Assembly (NCBI GenBank): GCA_944385095.1
Contig: CALWVS010000011.1
Location: 1-64,000, forward strand
Direction: 5' to 3'
DNA length: 64,000 nucleotides
DNA from: an uncultured Oscillospiraceae bacterium
GTDB taxonomy: Bacteria > Bacillota > Clostridia > Oscillospirales > Oscillospiraceae
Position numbers and translations under genes: made by a program. Positions 56,325-64,000 of this stretch are shown piece after piece. The notes beneath the pieces were generated by a model, which did no database searches, was not told where the DNA came from, and saw nothing but the letters and a program-made list of their open reading frames with translations. How positions within the stretch are numbered: position 1 is the stretch's first letter; each line of letters starts with the position of its first letter.

Positions 56325-56423
56325 GTTGTTTACAATTTATAACCATACTATGGGAATAGAAAATTGTCAACACATTCAAACAAAAAAGATAGGGATACAC
56401 ATTATTTTTGGAAAGGTTAGCCA

Positions 56424-56515
56424 TTGACATTTTAGGAAATCCAGTGTAGGATAGTCGGCATGAAGGGACAATGGCGTCCAAGAACTTTGATTCTTGGGGT
56501 CATTGTCCCTATTTT
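56424..56515 (+). promoter_or_regulatory. purF promoter and leader hairpin
   Basis: TTGACA and TAGGAT with a 17-base spacer start at about 56424. The RNA would begin near 56459. A hairpin follows at once: AGGGACAATG (56464-56473) pairs with CATTGTCCCT (56501-56510), and inside it CCAAGAA pairs with TTCTTGG around a six-base loop CTTTGA. ATTTTTAT follows, so it has the form of an intrinsic terminator. Confidence 0.65.
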
Positions 56516-56545
56516 TATGCGGATAAAGATGAGAGGGGGAACATT

Positions 56546-57997
56546 ATGCAGCAGTTGCATCAACAAGAGCGCCACATTCATGAAGAATGCGGTGTATTTG
56601 GAATCTATTCCCATCACACAACAGAACACCTGGCACATCTTGCATATTATGGACTTTATGCGTTACAGCATAGAGGGCAGGAGAGTGCAGGTATTGTGGT
56701 GAACGATGATGGTGTCTTTTCCACTTGGCGTGAGGTAGGGCTTGTCAGTGAAGTGTTTCCAGAACAGAGATTGGAAGCACTGGGAAGTGGTAACATTGTA
56801 GTGGGGCATGTTCGATATGCAACCACAGGCTCTGACCATAAAAATAATGTACAGCCATTGGTGATTAACCACTTTAAGGGAAGAATGGCACTGGCACACA
56901 ATGGAAATTTAACGAATTCGTTTGTTTTGCGACAGAAGTTAGAGGAGAATGGCTCTATCTTCCACACCACCACCGATTCAGAAGTCATTGCCTACATGGT
57001 GGTGCAGGAGCGACTGAAACAGCCTACCATTGAAGATGCAGTAGTGGCTGCTATGGACCATTTGGAAGGGGCTTACTCCCTTGTAATTTCCTCTCCATCC
57101 AAATTGATTGCAGTACGGGACCCCTACGGATTTCGTCCTCTGTGTATGGGGAAGCTTCCAGATGGGTCTGTGGTTTTTGCATCAGAAAGTTGTGCTTTGG
57201 ATGCAGTAGGTGCAGAGTGGGAGCGTGATGTGCAGCCTGGTGAGGTCATTGTTGTTGGAGAACATGGGATAGAGAGCAATACCACACACTGCAATTTACG
57301 TCCAAAACGCCTGTGTGTGTTTGAGTTGATTTATTTTGCAAGACCAGATTCCACCATAGATGGTGCCAGTATCAGTTTTGCACGTCAGCAGGCAGGTGCA
57401 TTTTTGGCACAGACCCACCCTGTTGATGCAGATGTGGTGGTTGGTGTCCCTGATTCTGGGATTGATGCGGCTCTGGGTTATGCAAAGGAATCTGGAATTC
57501 CCTATGGGATAGGGTTTACAAAAAACAAATATATTGGACGGACTTTCATTGCACCCAATCAGGGGATGCGAGAAAGTGGTGTAAATCTGAAATTGAATCC
57601 CGTGAAAGCGGTAGTAAAAGGGAAACGAGTGGTATTGGTGGATGATTCCATTGTCCGTGGAACCACATGCCGTAGAACAGTAGATTTGCTGCGGAAAGCA
57701 GGAGCAAAAGAAATTCATATGCGTGTCAGTGCTCCTCCATTTGTGGCTCCTTGCTTCTATGGAACAGATATTGACAGTGCAGAGAATTTGATTGCCAACC
57801 ACCATACCGTAGAAGAGATTGCAAAAGCGATAGGGGTAGATTCTCTGGGCTATCTCACAGTGGAACAGGTACAGCAGTTGACTGGGGAAAATACAGGATT
57901 TTGTACAGCGTGTTTTGGAGGGGGCTATCCCACACCAGTACCAGAACCAGGGCAAAAGGACAGATTTGCACAGAAGATAGGGAGGGAACTGAAATGA
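56546..57997 (+). CDS. purF: Amidophosphoribosyltransferase
   Basis: A 483-residue enzyme for the first step of purine synthesis. A 14-residue propeptide ends before the Cys15 nucleophile (HEECGVFGI). The PRPP loop is [13 protein letters not shown]. The cysteines in [17 protein letters not shown] and GFCTACFGG match the [4Fe-4S] ligands of the Bacillus-type enzyme, which is oxygen-sensitive. I choose the ATG at 56546 after GAGGGGGAAC. The stop overlaps the pyrG start. Confidence 0.95.
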   Translation: MQQLHQQERHIHEECGVFGIYSHHTTEHLAHLAYYGLYALQHRGQESAGIVVNDDGVFSTWREVGLVSEVFPEQRLEALGSGNIVVGHVRYATTGSDHKNNVQPLVINHFKGRMALAHNGNLTNSFVLRQKLEENGSIFHTTTDSEVIAYMVVQERLKQPTIEDAVVAAMDHLEGAYSLVISSPSKLIAVRDPYGFRPLCMGKLPDGSVVFASESCALDAVGAEWERDVQPGEVIVVGEHGIESNTTHCNLRPKRLCVFELIYFARPDSTIDGASISFARQQAGAFLAQTHPVDADVVVGVPDSGIDAALGYAKESGIPYGIGFTKNKYIGRTFIAPNQGMRESGVNLKLNPVKAVVKGKRVVLVDDSIVRGTTCRRTVDLLRKAGAKEIHMRVSAPPFVAPCFYGTDIDSAENLIANHHTVEEIAKAIGVDSLGYLTVEQVQQLTGENTGFCTACFGGGYPTPVPEPGQKDRFAQKIGRELK

Positions 57998-59589
57998 GTA
58001 AACATATTTTCGTAACAGGTGGTGTGGTATCTGGTCTTGGAAAGGGGATTACTGCTGCTTCTTTGGGACGGCTTTTGAAGGCGAGAGGCATCCGAGTGGC
58101 AGCACAGAAGCTGGACCCCTATATCAATGTAGATCCCGGTACCATTAGCCCATATCAACACGGTGAGGTGTATGTGACAGAAGATGGGGCAGAGACAGAT
58201 CTGGATTTAGGGCACTATGAGCGGTTCATGGATGAGGATTTGAATCAGTTTTCCAATCTGACCACTGGTCGTGTGTATACCAATGTGTTGAATAAGGAGC
58301 GGAAAGGGGATTATTTGGGAAACACAGTACAGGTGATTCCCCATGTCACAGATGAAATCAAACATTATATTTACAGTGTGGCAGACAAAACAAAGGCGGA
58401 TGTGGTGATTACAGAAATTGGTGGTACCACAGGTGATATTGAGAGTCAACCATTTTTGGAAGCCATCCGTCAGGTTGGCAGAGAAGTGGGACAAGAGAAT
58501 GTACTCTATATCCATGTCACACTGGTGCCATATTTGAAGGCATCAGGGGAACATAAATCAAAGCCCACACAGCACTCAGTCAAAGAGCTGCAGGGGCTGG
58601 GGATTTCTCCAGATATTATTGTGTTACGCAGCGATGAGCCAATTCAAGATGAAAGCATTTTCCGTAAAATAGCATGTTTCTGCAATGTAAAATCAGATTG
58701 TGTGATTGAAAACCAGACATTGGATACCCTGTATGAGGCTCCCTTGATGTTGGAACGGCAGGGGCTTGCCAAGGTGGTATGCAGAGAATTGGGACTGGTG
58801 GATCGTCAGCCTGATTTGCAGGACTGGGAACAAATGGTGTATGCCATCCACAATCCAAATCATTGTGTGAAAATTGGATTGGTTGGAAAATATATACAGC
58901 TCCATGACGCCTATTTGTCCGTCACAGAGGCATTGAACCACGCCGGGTATGCTTGCCATACAAAGGTAGAAATCCAGTGGATTGACTCAGAAACCCTGAC
59001 CCAAGAGAACAGTGAGACTATTTTGGGGCAGTTGGATGGTATTTTGGTGCCAGGTGGATTTGGTGAGCGTGGCATTGAAGGGATGATTGAGGCAGCCAGA
59101 TATGCAAGAGAACATCAGATTCCATATCTGGGACTATGTTTGGGTATGCAAATTGCTGTGATTGAATTTGCCCGCCATGTGGTGGGCTGGCAGGATGCCC
59201 ATTCTGGAGAATTTGATGGAAAATGTGCTCACAAAGTCATTGATTTCATGCCAGACCAAAGCGAAGAAGTAGATAAAGGCGGCACCTTGAGGTTGGGAAG
59301 CTATCCTTGTATGGTAAAAGAGCATAGCTTACTTTCCAGGCTTTACGGAAAAAAAGAGATTTGGGAACGACATCGCCATCGCTATGAGGTGAACAACCAA
59401 TATCGTTCAGACTTAGAGAAAGAAGGTCTGGTTTTATGTGGGCAGTCACCAGATGGTCGGCTGGTAGAGGCAGTGGAACTGTCTGCACATCCATTTTTTG
59501 TTGGGGTACAGTATCATCCAGAGTTTAAAAGTAGACCCAATCGCCCACATCCTCTGTTTTTAGGTCTAGTCAAAGCCACAGTGCAGTAA
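57994..59589 (+). CDS. pyrG: CTP synthase
   Basis: A 531-residue enzyme converting UTP to CTP with glutamine as nitrogen donor. The synthetase half opens with [22 protein letters not shown], and the class I glutaminase has the nucleophile Cys in [10 protein letters not shown] and the HPE dyad in QYHPEFKS. Length is normal. It overlaps purF by four bases (ATGA), giving a purine/pyrimidine operon of two glutamine users. Confidence 0.97.
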   Translation: MSKHIFVTGGVVSGLGKGITAASLGRLLKARGIRVAAQKLDPYINVDPGTISPYQHGEVYVTEDGAETDLDLGHYERFMDEDLNQFSNLTTGRVYTNVLNKERKGDYLGNTVQVIPHVTDEIKHYIYSVADKTKADVVITEIGGTTGDIESQPFLEAIRQVGREVGQENVLYIHVTLVPYLKASGEHKSKPTQHSVKELQGLGISPDIIVLRSDEPIQDESIFRKIACFCNVKSDCVIENQTLDTLYEAPLMLERQGLAKVVCRELGLVDRQPDLQDWEQMVYAIHNPNHCVKIGLVGKYIQLHDAYLSVTEALNHAGYACHTKVEIQWIDSETLTQENSETILGQLDGILVPGGFGERGIEGMIEAARYAREHQIPYLGLCLGMQIAVIEFARHVVGWQDAHSGEFDGKCAHKVIDFMPDQSEEVDKGGTLRLGSYPCMVKEHSLLSRLYGKKEIWERHRHRYEVNNQYRSDLEKEGLVLCGQSPDGRLVEAVELSAHPFFVGVQYHPEFKSRPNRPHPLFLGLVKATVQ

Positions 59590-59612
59590 AAACTTGTTTC
59601 CAGATAAATTGA

Positions 59613-59660
59613 AAACCCCAGCAAGAAGTGAAGTAGGGCTCACTTGTTGCTGGGGTTATT
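59613..59660. terminator. Bidirectional terminator
   Basis: AACCCCAGCAA pairs with TTGCTGGGGTT, extended by AAGTGA/TCACTT inside, then ATTTTAT. Confidence 0.8.
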
Positions 59661-59667
59661 TTATGGG

Positions 59668-60072
59668 TTAATGCTCACATTCCATAGTGTCCTTTGGATG
59701 CTGTGGTGGGGCATATACAGAGGAGAGCTTCAGTGGGCAGGAACCGGTGTTGACCACATTATGCACTGTGCCACATGGAAGCATTACGGAATCACCTGCA
59801 CACAAGTGGTGGCGGGTGGGGCAGGTACAGTCATCAGAATAGATACATACCATTGCTTTTCCCATTTCGACCCGCAGCATCTGGTCGCTGTCTGGGTGGG
59901 ATTCCTTACCCACTTCGCCACCTACAGGAATACACATGACAGTGACCTGTAATTCAGACCCAGTCCAAATGACATTGCGAAATTTATAATTTGACTTGGT
60001 AGCACACATCAGGTTGACGACATAAGGTTCTGCATAGGATTCATTGGTATTATGACAACAAGATTGACTCAT
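59668..60072 (-). CDS. Cupin-domain protein
   Basis: A 134-residue single cupin (IPVGGEVGKESHPDSDQMLRVEMG and GDSVMLPCGTVHNVVNTG). The metal ligands His, Glu-type and His are mostly present. An extra Cys-rich start (SQSCCH) and DDCTCPTRHH loop are unusual. Relatives are probably small-molecule or redox sensors, and the substrate is unknown. AAAGGA lies about 10 bases before the ATG. Confidence 0.85.
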   Translation of the reverse strand: MSQSCCHNTNESYAEPYVVNLMCATKSNYKFRNVIWTGSELQVTVMCIPVGGEVGKESHPDSDQMLRVEMGKAMVCIYSDDCTCPTRHHLCAGDSVMLPCGTVHNVVNTGSCPLKLSSVYAPPQHPKDTMECEH

Positions 60073-60138
60073 GAACTATCATTCCTTTCATAGACTGCTT
60101 TAGTCTATGAGCCAATAGAGCAGGATGTGAAACGTAAG

Positions 60139-60354
60139 TCAATCCAATGTAAAGGTATCAGCAGGAAATTCTTTTTTATGCCAGACAGGATGGGGGGTAG
60201 GAGTACGTTTCAGGGGGTCGTAGAGAAAAAAGGAACAGCAGTTACCACTGGACTGTACCCCTTTTTTGACACAGATCACAGAGTCCTCGTCCAGTTTTCG
60301 ACTGTGACAGCAGTAAATACAACATGGGTTAGAACATTGAAAAAAGAAAGACAC
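60139..60354 (-). CDS. Small Cys-rich (zinc-ribbon-like) conserved protein
   Basis: A 71-residue protein with CSNPCCIYCC, DSVICVKKG, NCCSFF and the closing YDPLKRTP. The last motif recurs in small Oscillospiraceae proteins, so I take it as real. The GTG at 60354 has AAGGAGG exactly 7 bases upstream. The spaced cysteines suggest metal binding, but no function is known. It lies between the cupin gene and ylbJ, all on the minus strand. Confidence 0.7.
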   Translation of the reverse strand: MSFFFQCSNPCCIYCCHSRKLDEDSVICVKKGVQSSGNCCSFFLYDPLKRTPTPHPVWHKKEFPADTFTLD

Positions 60355-60404
60355 AGAAACACCTCCTTATTCGGACCATAGTATATCACTGAAAGGCTGC
60401 AATA

Positions 60405-61562
60405 CTATGTCTTTTTGTGTACAAGAGCTGTTGCAATGAGAAAGAAAATCACCCATACACTACAGGTACAGAGAATGGAAATGGTCAATGCCTGCTGAAA
60501 AGAGAGATTGGCAATTTGTTGTGTCTGTTCAGCCAAATAAAAAGACACAGAGAGGTCATCAGGCAATAGAGGAGTCATGATGCGTAAAAGGACAACAGAG
60601 AAACAGCCATGCAGGAATTTTCCAATCAAATAGGGTCTAAGGGATAGTCCACTGTCCTCCAGAAAGGATAGTACCTGAAAATGGACAGAAATACCAGCCC
60701 AGCCAAGCAGAAATGCAGTAATGGAGAGGCGGTGGGAAAAGGAACAGGATGTGAGGAAGGAGACACCAGAAGACACCTCCAAAAGCCCTACCAAAAATTG
60801 AGCCACATCTGCCTGAGAATAGCCAAAAGGGATGACAATATGGGAAAGGATACCAGCTAAAAAGGACAGGGCACCGGATAGCGATAAGATGCGGGATAGA
60901 ACTGTAAAACATAGGATAAAACCACAAATGTGCAGGGTAGACGTAATAGAATTGATCACAGAATGGGTAAAAGCGGAGGAAAAATGAACGGTTTGTACAG
61001 AAATGGAGGCAGTACTTCGGTTGGAGCAGCTCTGTCTGTAATGATAGAACCGAAATAAAATTCCTACCAACAGAGAAGCGAGAATATGAGTGGAATACAG
61101 GAGTAATCCGACTGACTGACTGCCAAAGATTCCAGTACCTACAACGCCTAAGATGAAGGCGGGTCCAGAATTGTTGCAAAAAGAGAGCAGACGTTCTGCC
61201 TCCACCTTTGTACATTGTCCATTTTGATACAGTCCAATGGCAGTTCTGGCACCTACTGGATAGCCACCAATCAGCCCAAGTGCTACCACACAGGCACAGT
61301 TGCCATTGATACGAAAAAGGGGACGCATCACAGGTTCAAAGAGATAGCCCAAATAGCGGGACATTCCCAGTTCTACCAACAGAGTGGAAAGTACAAAAAA
61401 GGGAAATAAAGATGGGATGATTACATTGGAGCAGAGCTGGAGACCAGTTCGCATTGCATCAGCAGTATCAGATGACCAAAAAATAAATGCAGTAGCAACC
61501 AGACAAAGCCCAATCCCCTGAGATAATTTTTGTAAGAGGAAAGATTCTCCTTTCTTTTTCAT
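60405..61562 (-). CDS. ylbJ: YlbJ-like sporulation integral membrane protein
   Basis: A 385-residue membrane protein with nucleoside-recognition (Gate) motifs: IIPSLFPFFVLSTLL, GLIGGYPVGARTA, LLSFCNNSGPAFILGVVG. The N-terminal half and the repeat in the C-terminal half match YlbJ, which in Bacillus is made in the mother cell and is needed for spore coat/cortex integrity. Its presence suggests a spore former. GGAGGGGG precedes the ATG at 61562. Confidence 0.88.
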   Translation of the reverse strand: MKKKGESFLLQKLSQGIGLCLVATAFIFWSSDTADAMRTGLQLCSNVIIPSLFPFFVLSTLLVELGMSRYLGYLFEPVMRPLFRINGNCACVVALGLIGGYPVGARTAIGLYQNGQCTKVEAERLLSFCNNSGPAFILGVVGTGIFGSQSVGLLLYSTHILASLLVGILFRFYHYRQSCSNRSTASISVQTVHFSSAFTHSVINSITSTLHICGFILCFTVLSRILSLSGALSFLAGILSHIVIPFGYSQADVAQFLVGLLEVSSGVSFLTSCSFSHRLSITAFLLGWAGISVHFQVLSFLEDSGLSLRPYLIGKFLHGCFSVVLLRIMTPLLPDDLSVSFYLAEQTQQIANLSFQQALTISILCTCSVWVIFFLIATALVHKKT

Positions 61563-61644
61563 ATGATACCCCCTCCATTGCCATAGTTTAGACACCTTAT
61601 CATATGTGTATCTATGGATGGAATAGACATGAATCATCCAAACA

Positions 61645-61800
61645 AAAAAGCAGCCCTCTTTTGGCGGAAAGAGGACTGCCAGATGGAATTTCTGAGATGA
61701 ATCAAGAAAATTCGTGGTCAGGAGAGAGAGAACATGAATTTTTTCATCTCAGAATATAGAAGGGGGACATCTGGAGAGAAGTGAGAACCCCCAGATGTCT
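61645..61800 (-). ncRNA. Candidate structured RNA with three hairpins
   Basis: On the minus strand, from 61800: GACATCTGG...CCAGATGTC (9 pairs). Next comes TTCTGAGATGAA...TTCATCTCAGAA (12 pairs), with an inner AAAATTC/GAATTTT (7 pairs) and a 22-base loop. A third hairpin, GCAGTCCTCTTT...AAAGAGGGCTGC, is followed by TTTTTT, a clear terminator. No gene lies here. It could be the 3' end of the PH-gene message or a separate small RNA. Confidence 0.5.
61646..61682 (-). terminator. Terminator of the PH-domain gene
   Basis: On the minus strand GCAGTCCTCTTT, a 5-base loop and a near-complement (one mismatch) followed by TTTTTTG. Confidence 0.75.
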
Positions 61801-61801
61801 G

Positions 61802-62359
61802 TTAAGTAAAGTAAGTGAGCAGTTTTTCAGGGTTTTGAACATGGTAAAACAAAATGCCCAACATATTGTTTTGATCATGTTCTTTTCGGATGCCCAGCAC
61901 AGCATTGGATCTGCTTTTTTGTAAATCCTGACCAGCAGCATCACCAAAGCATACATTTCCACAATCCTGCTCTTTTGCTTCAATGGTAATTTGAAGCTGA
62001 GGATGAATGGGAATATACATAAAATCGTCCCGTACAAGGGAAACAACACGATAATTGGTAATGGCATAAATGGTATTTTTCTCTAAACAGATCTTGTCCA
62101 ACATGGGACGTAAAGACAACAGGATAGGGAAAAAAGAAACCACAATTAAAATGACAAGCAAATCAGGGTTCACACCATTGGAATGAGGAAAAACAGGAAG
62201 CAGATGATAGGCGGCTGTAGCAATCACGACACCACACACCAACCATGTGACATAGAAAGCGGTTCGGCAGGGGCAACGCATCAATTTGAATGGTGCAGGG
62301 CGACCCATCCACAAAATTTGTTCACCATCCAACAAGTTTTCCTGTAGTCGTTGTTCCAT
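61802..62359 (-). CDS. PH-domain-like membrane protein
   Basis: A 185-residue protein. Two membrane helices (about residues 36-55 and 65-85) are followed by a bacterial PH-like domain (YAITNYRVVSLV, FMYIPIHPQLQITIEAKEQDCGNVCFGD). Similar bacterial PH-domain proteins are of unknown function. GGGAGG lies 10 bases before the ATG at 62359. Confidence 0.7.
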   Translation of the reverse strand: MEQRLQENLLDGEQILWMGRPAPFKLMRCPCRTAFYVTWLVCGVVIATAAYHLLPVFPHSNGVNPDLLVILIVVSFFPILLSLRPMLDKICLEKNTIYAITNYRVVSLVRDDFMYIPIHPQLQITIEAKEQDCGNVCFGDAAGQDLQKSRSNAVLGIRKEHDQNNMLGILFYHVQNPEKLLTYFT

Positions 62360-62458
62360 ACCTATCACACCTCCCTATTACTTCTGTTTCCACGCTAGAT
62401 TATAGCAAATCTTTCATAAATATGGTGTAAATGAGAAAAACAGATTGCTAAAGAGTTG

Positions 62459-63571
62459 TTAAGATTGAGTGGATAGTTTGGGAAGAACATAGGAGACCAA
62501 TAAGTCAACACAGGCACCATAGGACTGAATCCCCATATCCTGTTGATTTCCTTTCAGAAAAGAGTCATATACCGTTTCTGCGGTTTCTTCTACCGCTGAG
62601 GCACGCTCTGCCCAATAGTTGTTATTGTCATTCCAGTCTGTCCGCAGTTCTGGGGTGAAAAAGGTGTCTACAATCGTTTGCCAGTAAGAGGGAGAGACAG
62701 AATAAAGGGCATTGGAGAGATGAATCAGCCCCATAAGATATCCAGAGTATTGGAAAACAAGATTGTCACTGGTGATACATGCTGCAATCCCTGCAAAGTT
62801 TGCCTCCTGTTCTGGTGCAATCATCCGTTGGTGTGCCATTTCATGGGCAATGGTTGCGGGAATGAGGCAGGCTGGCGAGTCTGTATTGATGTTTGCTTCA
62901 CCAGTAAATGGAAAATACACACCGGTGAAGCCCAGTGCACTTTGGAGCGGGGAACAGAGCAGTGGTTTTGCCTGTACAGATTCCATTTGAAGACAGGGAA
63001 ACTCTTGGGCAATGACATCATATACAGAACGCCCATTTTGAAAATAATCCTCCAGATTTTTTTCAAAATGCCCGTTTGCATCTCGTGGAACCTGACTGGC
63101 AAGGGTTCCAGCTTGGTGGGCAAAGTAGGCGGTGACATTTGCCAATTCTTCAACAGAATGAGGGGTTGCAGAAAGCCCACATCGTTGTGTAAGGCTGGGG
63201 ATGTAATAAACAGCATTCCACATCCAACAAAAAGCAGCCCATAGCCATGCCAGAGCACAGACCAAATATCCAATCCGTTTGAACAGAAAAAGGAATGTTC
63301 TGGTACGGATGAGAGAAATCACAGTATTTACAAGGAAAACAAGAAAGCTGATGATGGCAAAGGCAGTGATACATTCAGCAATGGATAAAAAAGGTATTTT
63401 GGAACAGACACGCCCCAGAAATTGTTCCACTGGAGCCACAAATCCCATTACCCAAGCGTTCATCCTATCACTGTCCTGTTTTAACCACTCAAACAGCAGA
63501 ATGAGAAAAAAGGGAAGAAGACAGAATAGTCTGGTAAAAAGAAATTTTGGAGTAAAAAAAGTTGATTTCAT
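62459..63571 (-). CDS. DUF3810-like membrane metalloprotease-type protein
   Basis: A 370-residue protein with three membrane segments in the first 135 residues. The rest is outside or peripheral, with the zinc motif HEMAHQ and a downstream EQEANF glutamate, as in gluzincin proteases. The pattern matches DUF3810. No substrate is known. The ATG at 63571 follows AGGTGT. It lies between the PH-domain and tmcAL genes in the same direction. Confidence 0.8.
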   Translation of the reverse strand: MKSTFFTPKFLFTRLFCLLPFFLILLFEWLKQDSDRMNAWVMGFVAPVEQFLGRVCSKIPFLSIAECITAFAIISFLVFLVNTVISLIRTRTFLFLFKRIGYLVCALAWLWAAFCWMWNAVYYIPSLTQRCGLSATPHSVEELANVTAYFAHQAGTLASQVPRDANGHFEKNLEDYFQNGRSVYDVIAQEFPCLQMESVQAKPLLCSPLQSALGFTGVYFPFTGEANINTDSPACLIPATIAHEMAHQRMIAPEQEANFAGIAACITSDNLVFQYSGYLMGLIHLSNALYSVSPSYWQTIVDTFFTPELRTDWNDNNNYWAERASAVEETAETVYDSFLKGNQQDMGIQSYGACVDLLVSYVLPKLSTQS

Positions 63572-63587
63572 GTCATACACCTATATG

Positions 63588-64000
63588 TTATATGTCAGAT
63601 TGTGATGGATAGACCCGTACAGCAGAGCTGGTCCATTCACGTCCACCAGATGGGACAGAAGCGGAGAGCAAGTCATAGAGGTCTGTGCATTGTACTTCTG
63701 ATTCAAATAAAACCTGTGCATCTGCTAGGAGCGTTTTTACATGTGCAGGTTTTGTGATTATGGGCAAGGTGGCAGTTTTTTTCATCTGAGACAGGAGAGC
63801 CTGTCCCCGTGTGTTGAAACCCAATACACGAAGATAGGGGGGAGAAGGAAGGCGGTGTTGTTTTGTCAATCCCAGAAAGCCCCAGAGAGCCAAACGGCGC
63901 AAACGGGAATGGGCATAGCGTTTGGTTTTCACCATGGTATAAAATTCTTCAAGGGAACAGGCAGTATGTGCCGCGGAATAGAGACGATTGGGAAGCCCTT
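63588..64000 (-). CDS. tmcAL: tRNA(Met) cytidine acetate ligase, C-terminal part (runs off the window)
   Basis: The last 137 residues of a longer protein whose N-terminus lies beyond the window. The frame is open to position 64000 and reads LPNRLYSAAH, then MVKTKRYAHSRLRRLALWGFLGL and PPYLRVLGFNTRG. This is the C-terminal pattern of TmcAL (YlbM), which acetylates the wobble cytidine of elongator tRNA-Met. TmcAL and YlbJ are often near each other in Firmicutes. The full gene would add about 270 residues upstream. Confidence 0.88.
   Translation of the reverse strand, partial: GLPNRLYSAAHTACSLEEFYTMVKTKRYAHSRLRRLALWGFLGLTKQHRLPSPPYLRVLGFNTRGQALLSQMKKTATLPIITKPAHVKTLLADAQVLFESEVQCTDLYDLLSASVPSGGREWTSSAVRVYPSQSDI

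Noticed and set aside
60127..60381. Plus-strand frame over the small Cys-rich gene
   Set aside because: No ribosome site and no protein-like composition. The minus-strand frame has a perfect site and a recurring YDPLKR motif.

Overview
The window (about 45% G+C) looks like chromosomal DNA of an anaerobic gut Clostridia, most likely Oscillospirales. The supporting signs are a PPi-type phosphofructokinase beside class II aldolase, a type III glutamine synthetase, hybrid cluster protein, T-box leaders, a YlbJ-type sporulation membrane protein, SLH domains and strong AGGAGG ribosome binding sites. I cannot name the species. I saw no rRNA, tRNA, CRISPR array, phage or insertion sequence.

Layout. 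0-5.5 kb: two small orphan genes, Asp23, a Cys-rich protein, a PAS-GGDEF cyclase, an SLH surface protein and a SUKH protein. 5.5-8.1 kb: a TetR gene and a MATE transporter fused to a cytidylate kinase-like domain, broken by one in-frame TAG. 8.2-10.6 kb: divergent fba and pfp. 10.7-13 kb: a YcxB-like gene, an orphan HaeIII-family restriction endonuclease and a 0.7 kb repeat array. 13-18.3 kb: ftsK/spoIIIE, then a Tyr T-box driving an EamA transporter and tyrS. 18.4-22.9 kb: a cupin-hcp operon and a CitAB-type two-component system. 23.2-29.4 kb: the complete atpBEFHAGDC operon. 29.6-34.3 kb: a phosphoesterase and a GntR-ABC transporter operon. 34.4-37.2 kb: a 916-residue protein that reads as RyR-like, CARF-like and PD-(D/E)XK nuclease segments. 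37.4-41.6 kb: a DUF2798-like protein, a lipoprotein, AlkD- and YgjP-like genes, and an anti-sigma/sigma pair. 41.6-44.6 kb: an EF-hand-like secreted protein and an ars-like operon. 44.7-47.8 kb: nadBCA. 48-59.6 kb: a short UvrA paralogue, Asn T-box-asnB-glnN, glnA-ANTAR, and purF-pyrG. 59.7-64 kb: a cupin, a Cys-rich mini-protein, ylbJ, a PH-domain protein, a DUF3810-like protease and the end of tmcAL.

How the genes work together. The 50-60 kb block is a nitrogen and glutamine centre: asparagine synthetase, two glutamine synthetases, an ANTAR antiterminator and two glutamine amidotransferases (PurF, PyrG). Terminator-like hairpins sit in the asnB, glnA and purF leaders. The ars-like operon, hcp and nad genes fit an anaerobe coping with metalloid, nitrosative and redox stress.

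The best candidates for something new are: (1) the RyR/CARF/nuclease fusion, which looks like a ligand-activated defence effector without any CRISPR context; (2) the solitary HaeIII-like nuclease with no methyltransferase beside it, together with an apparent scarcity of GGCC in the window; (3) a sigma factor whose full-length product needs a -1 frameshift at a canonical T TTA AAA heptamer followed by a strong stem-loop; and (4) a structured RNA candidate near 61.7 kb. All functions are inferred from reading the sequence; no database search was possible.
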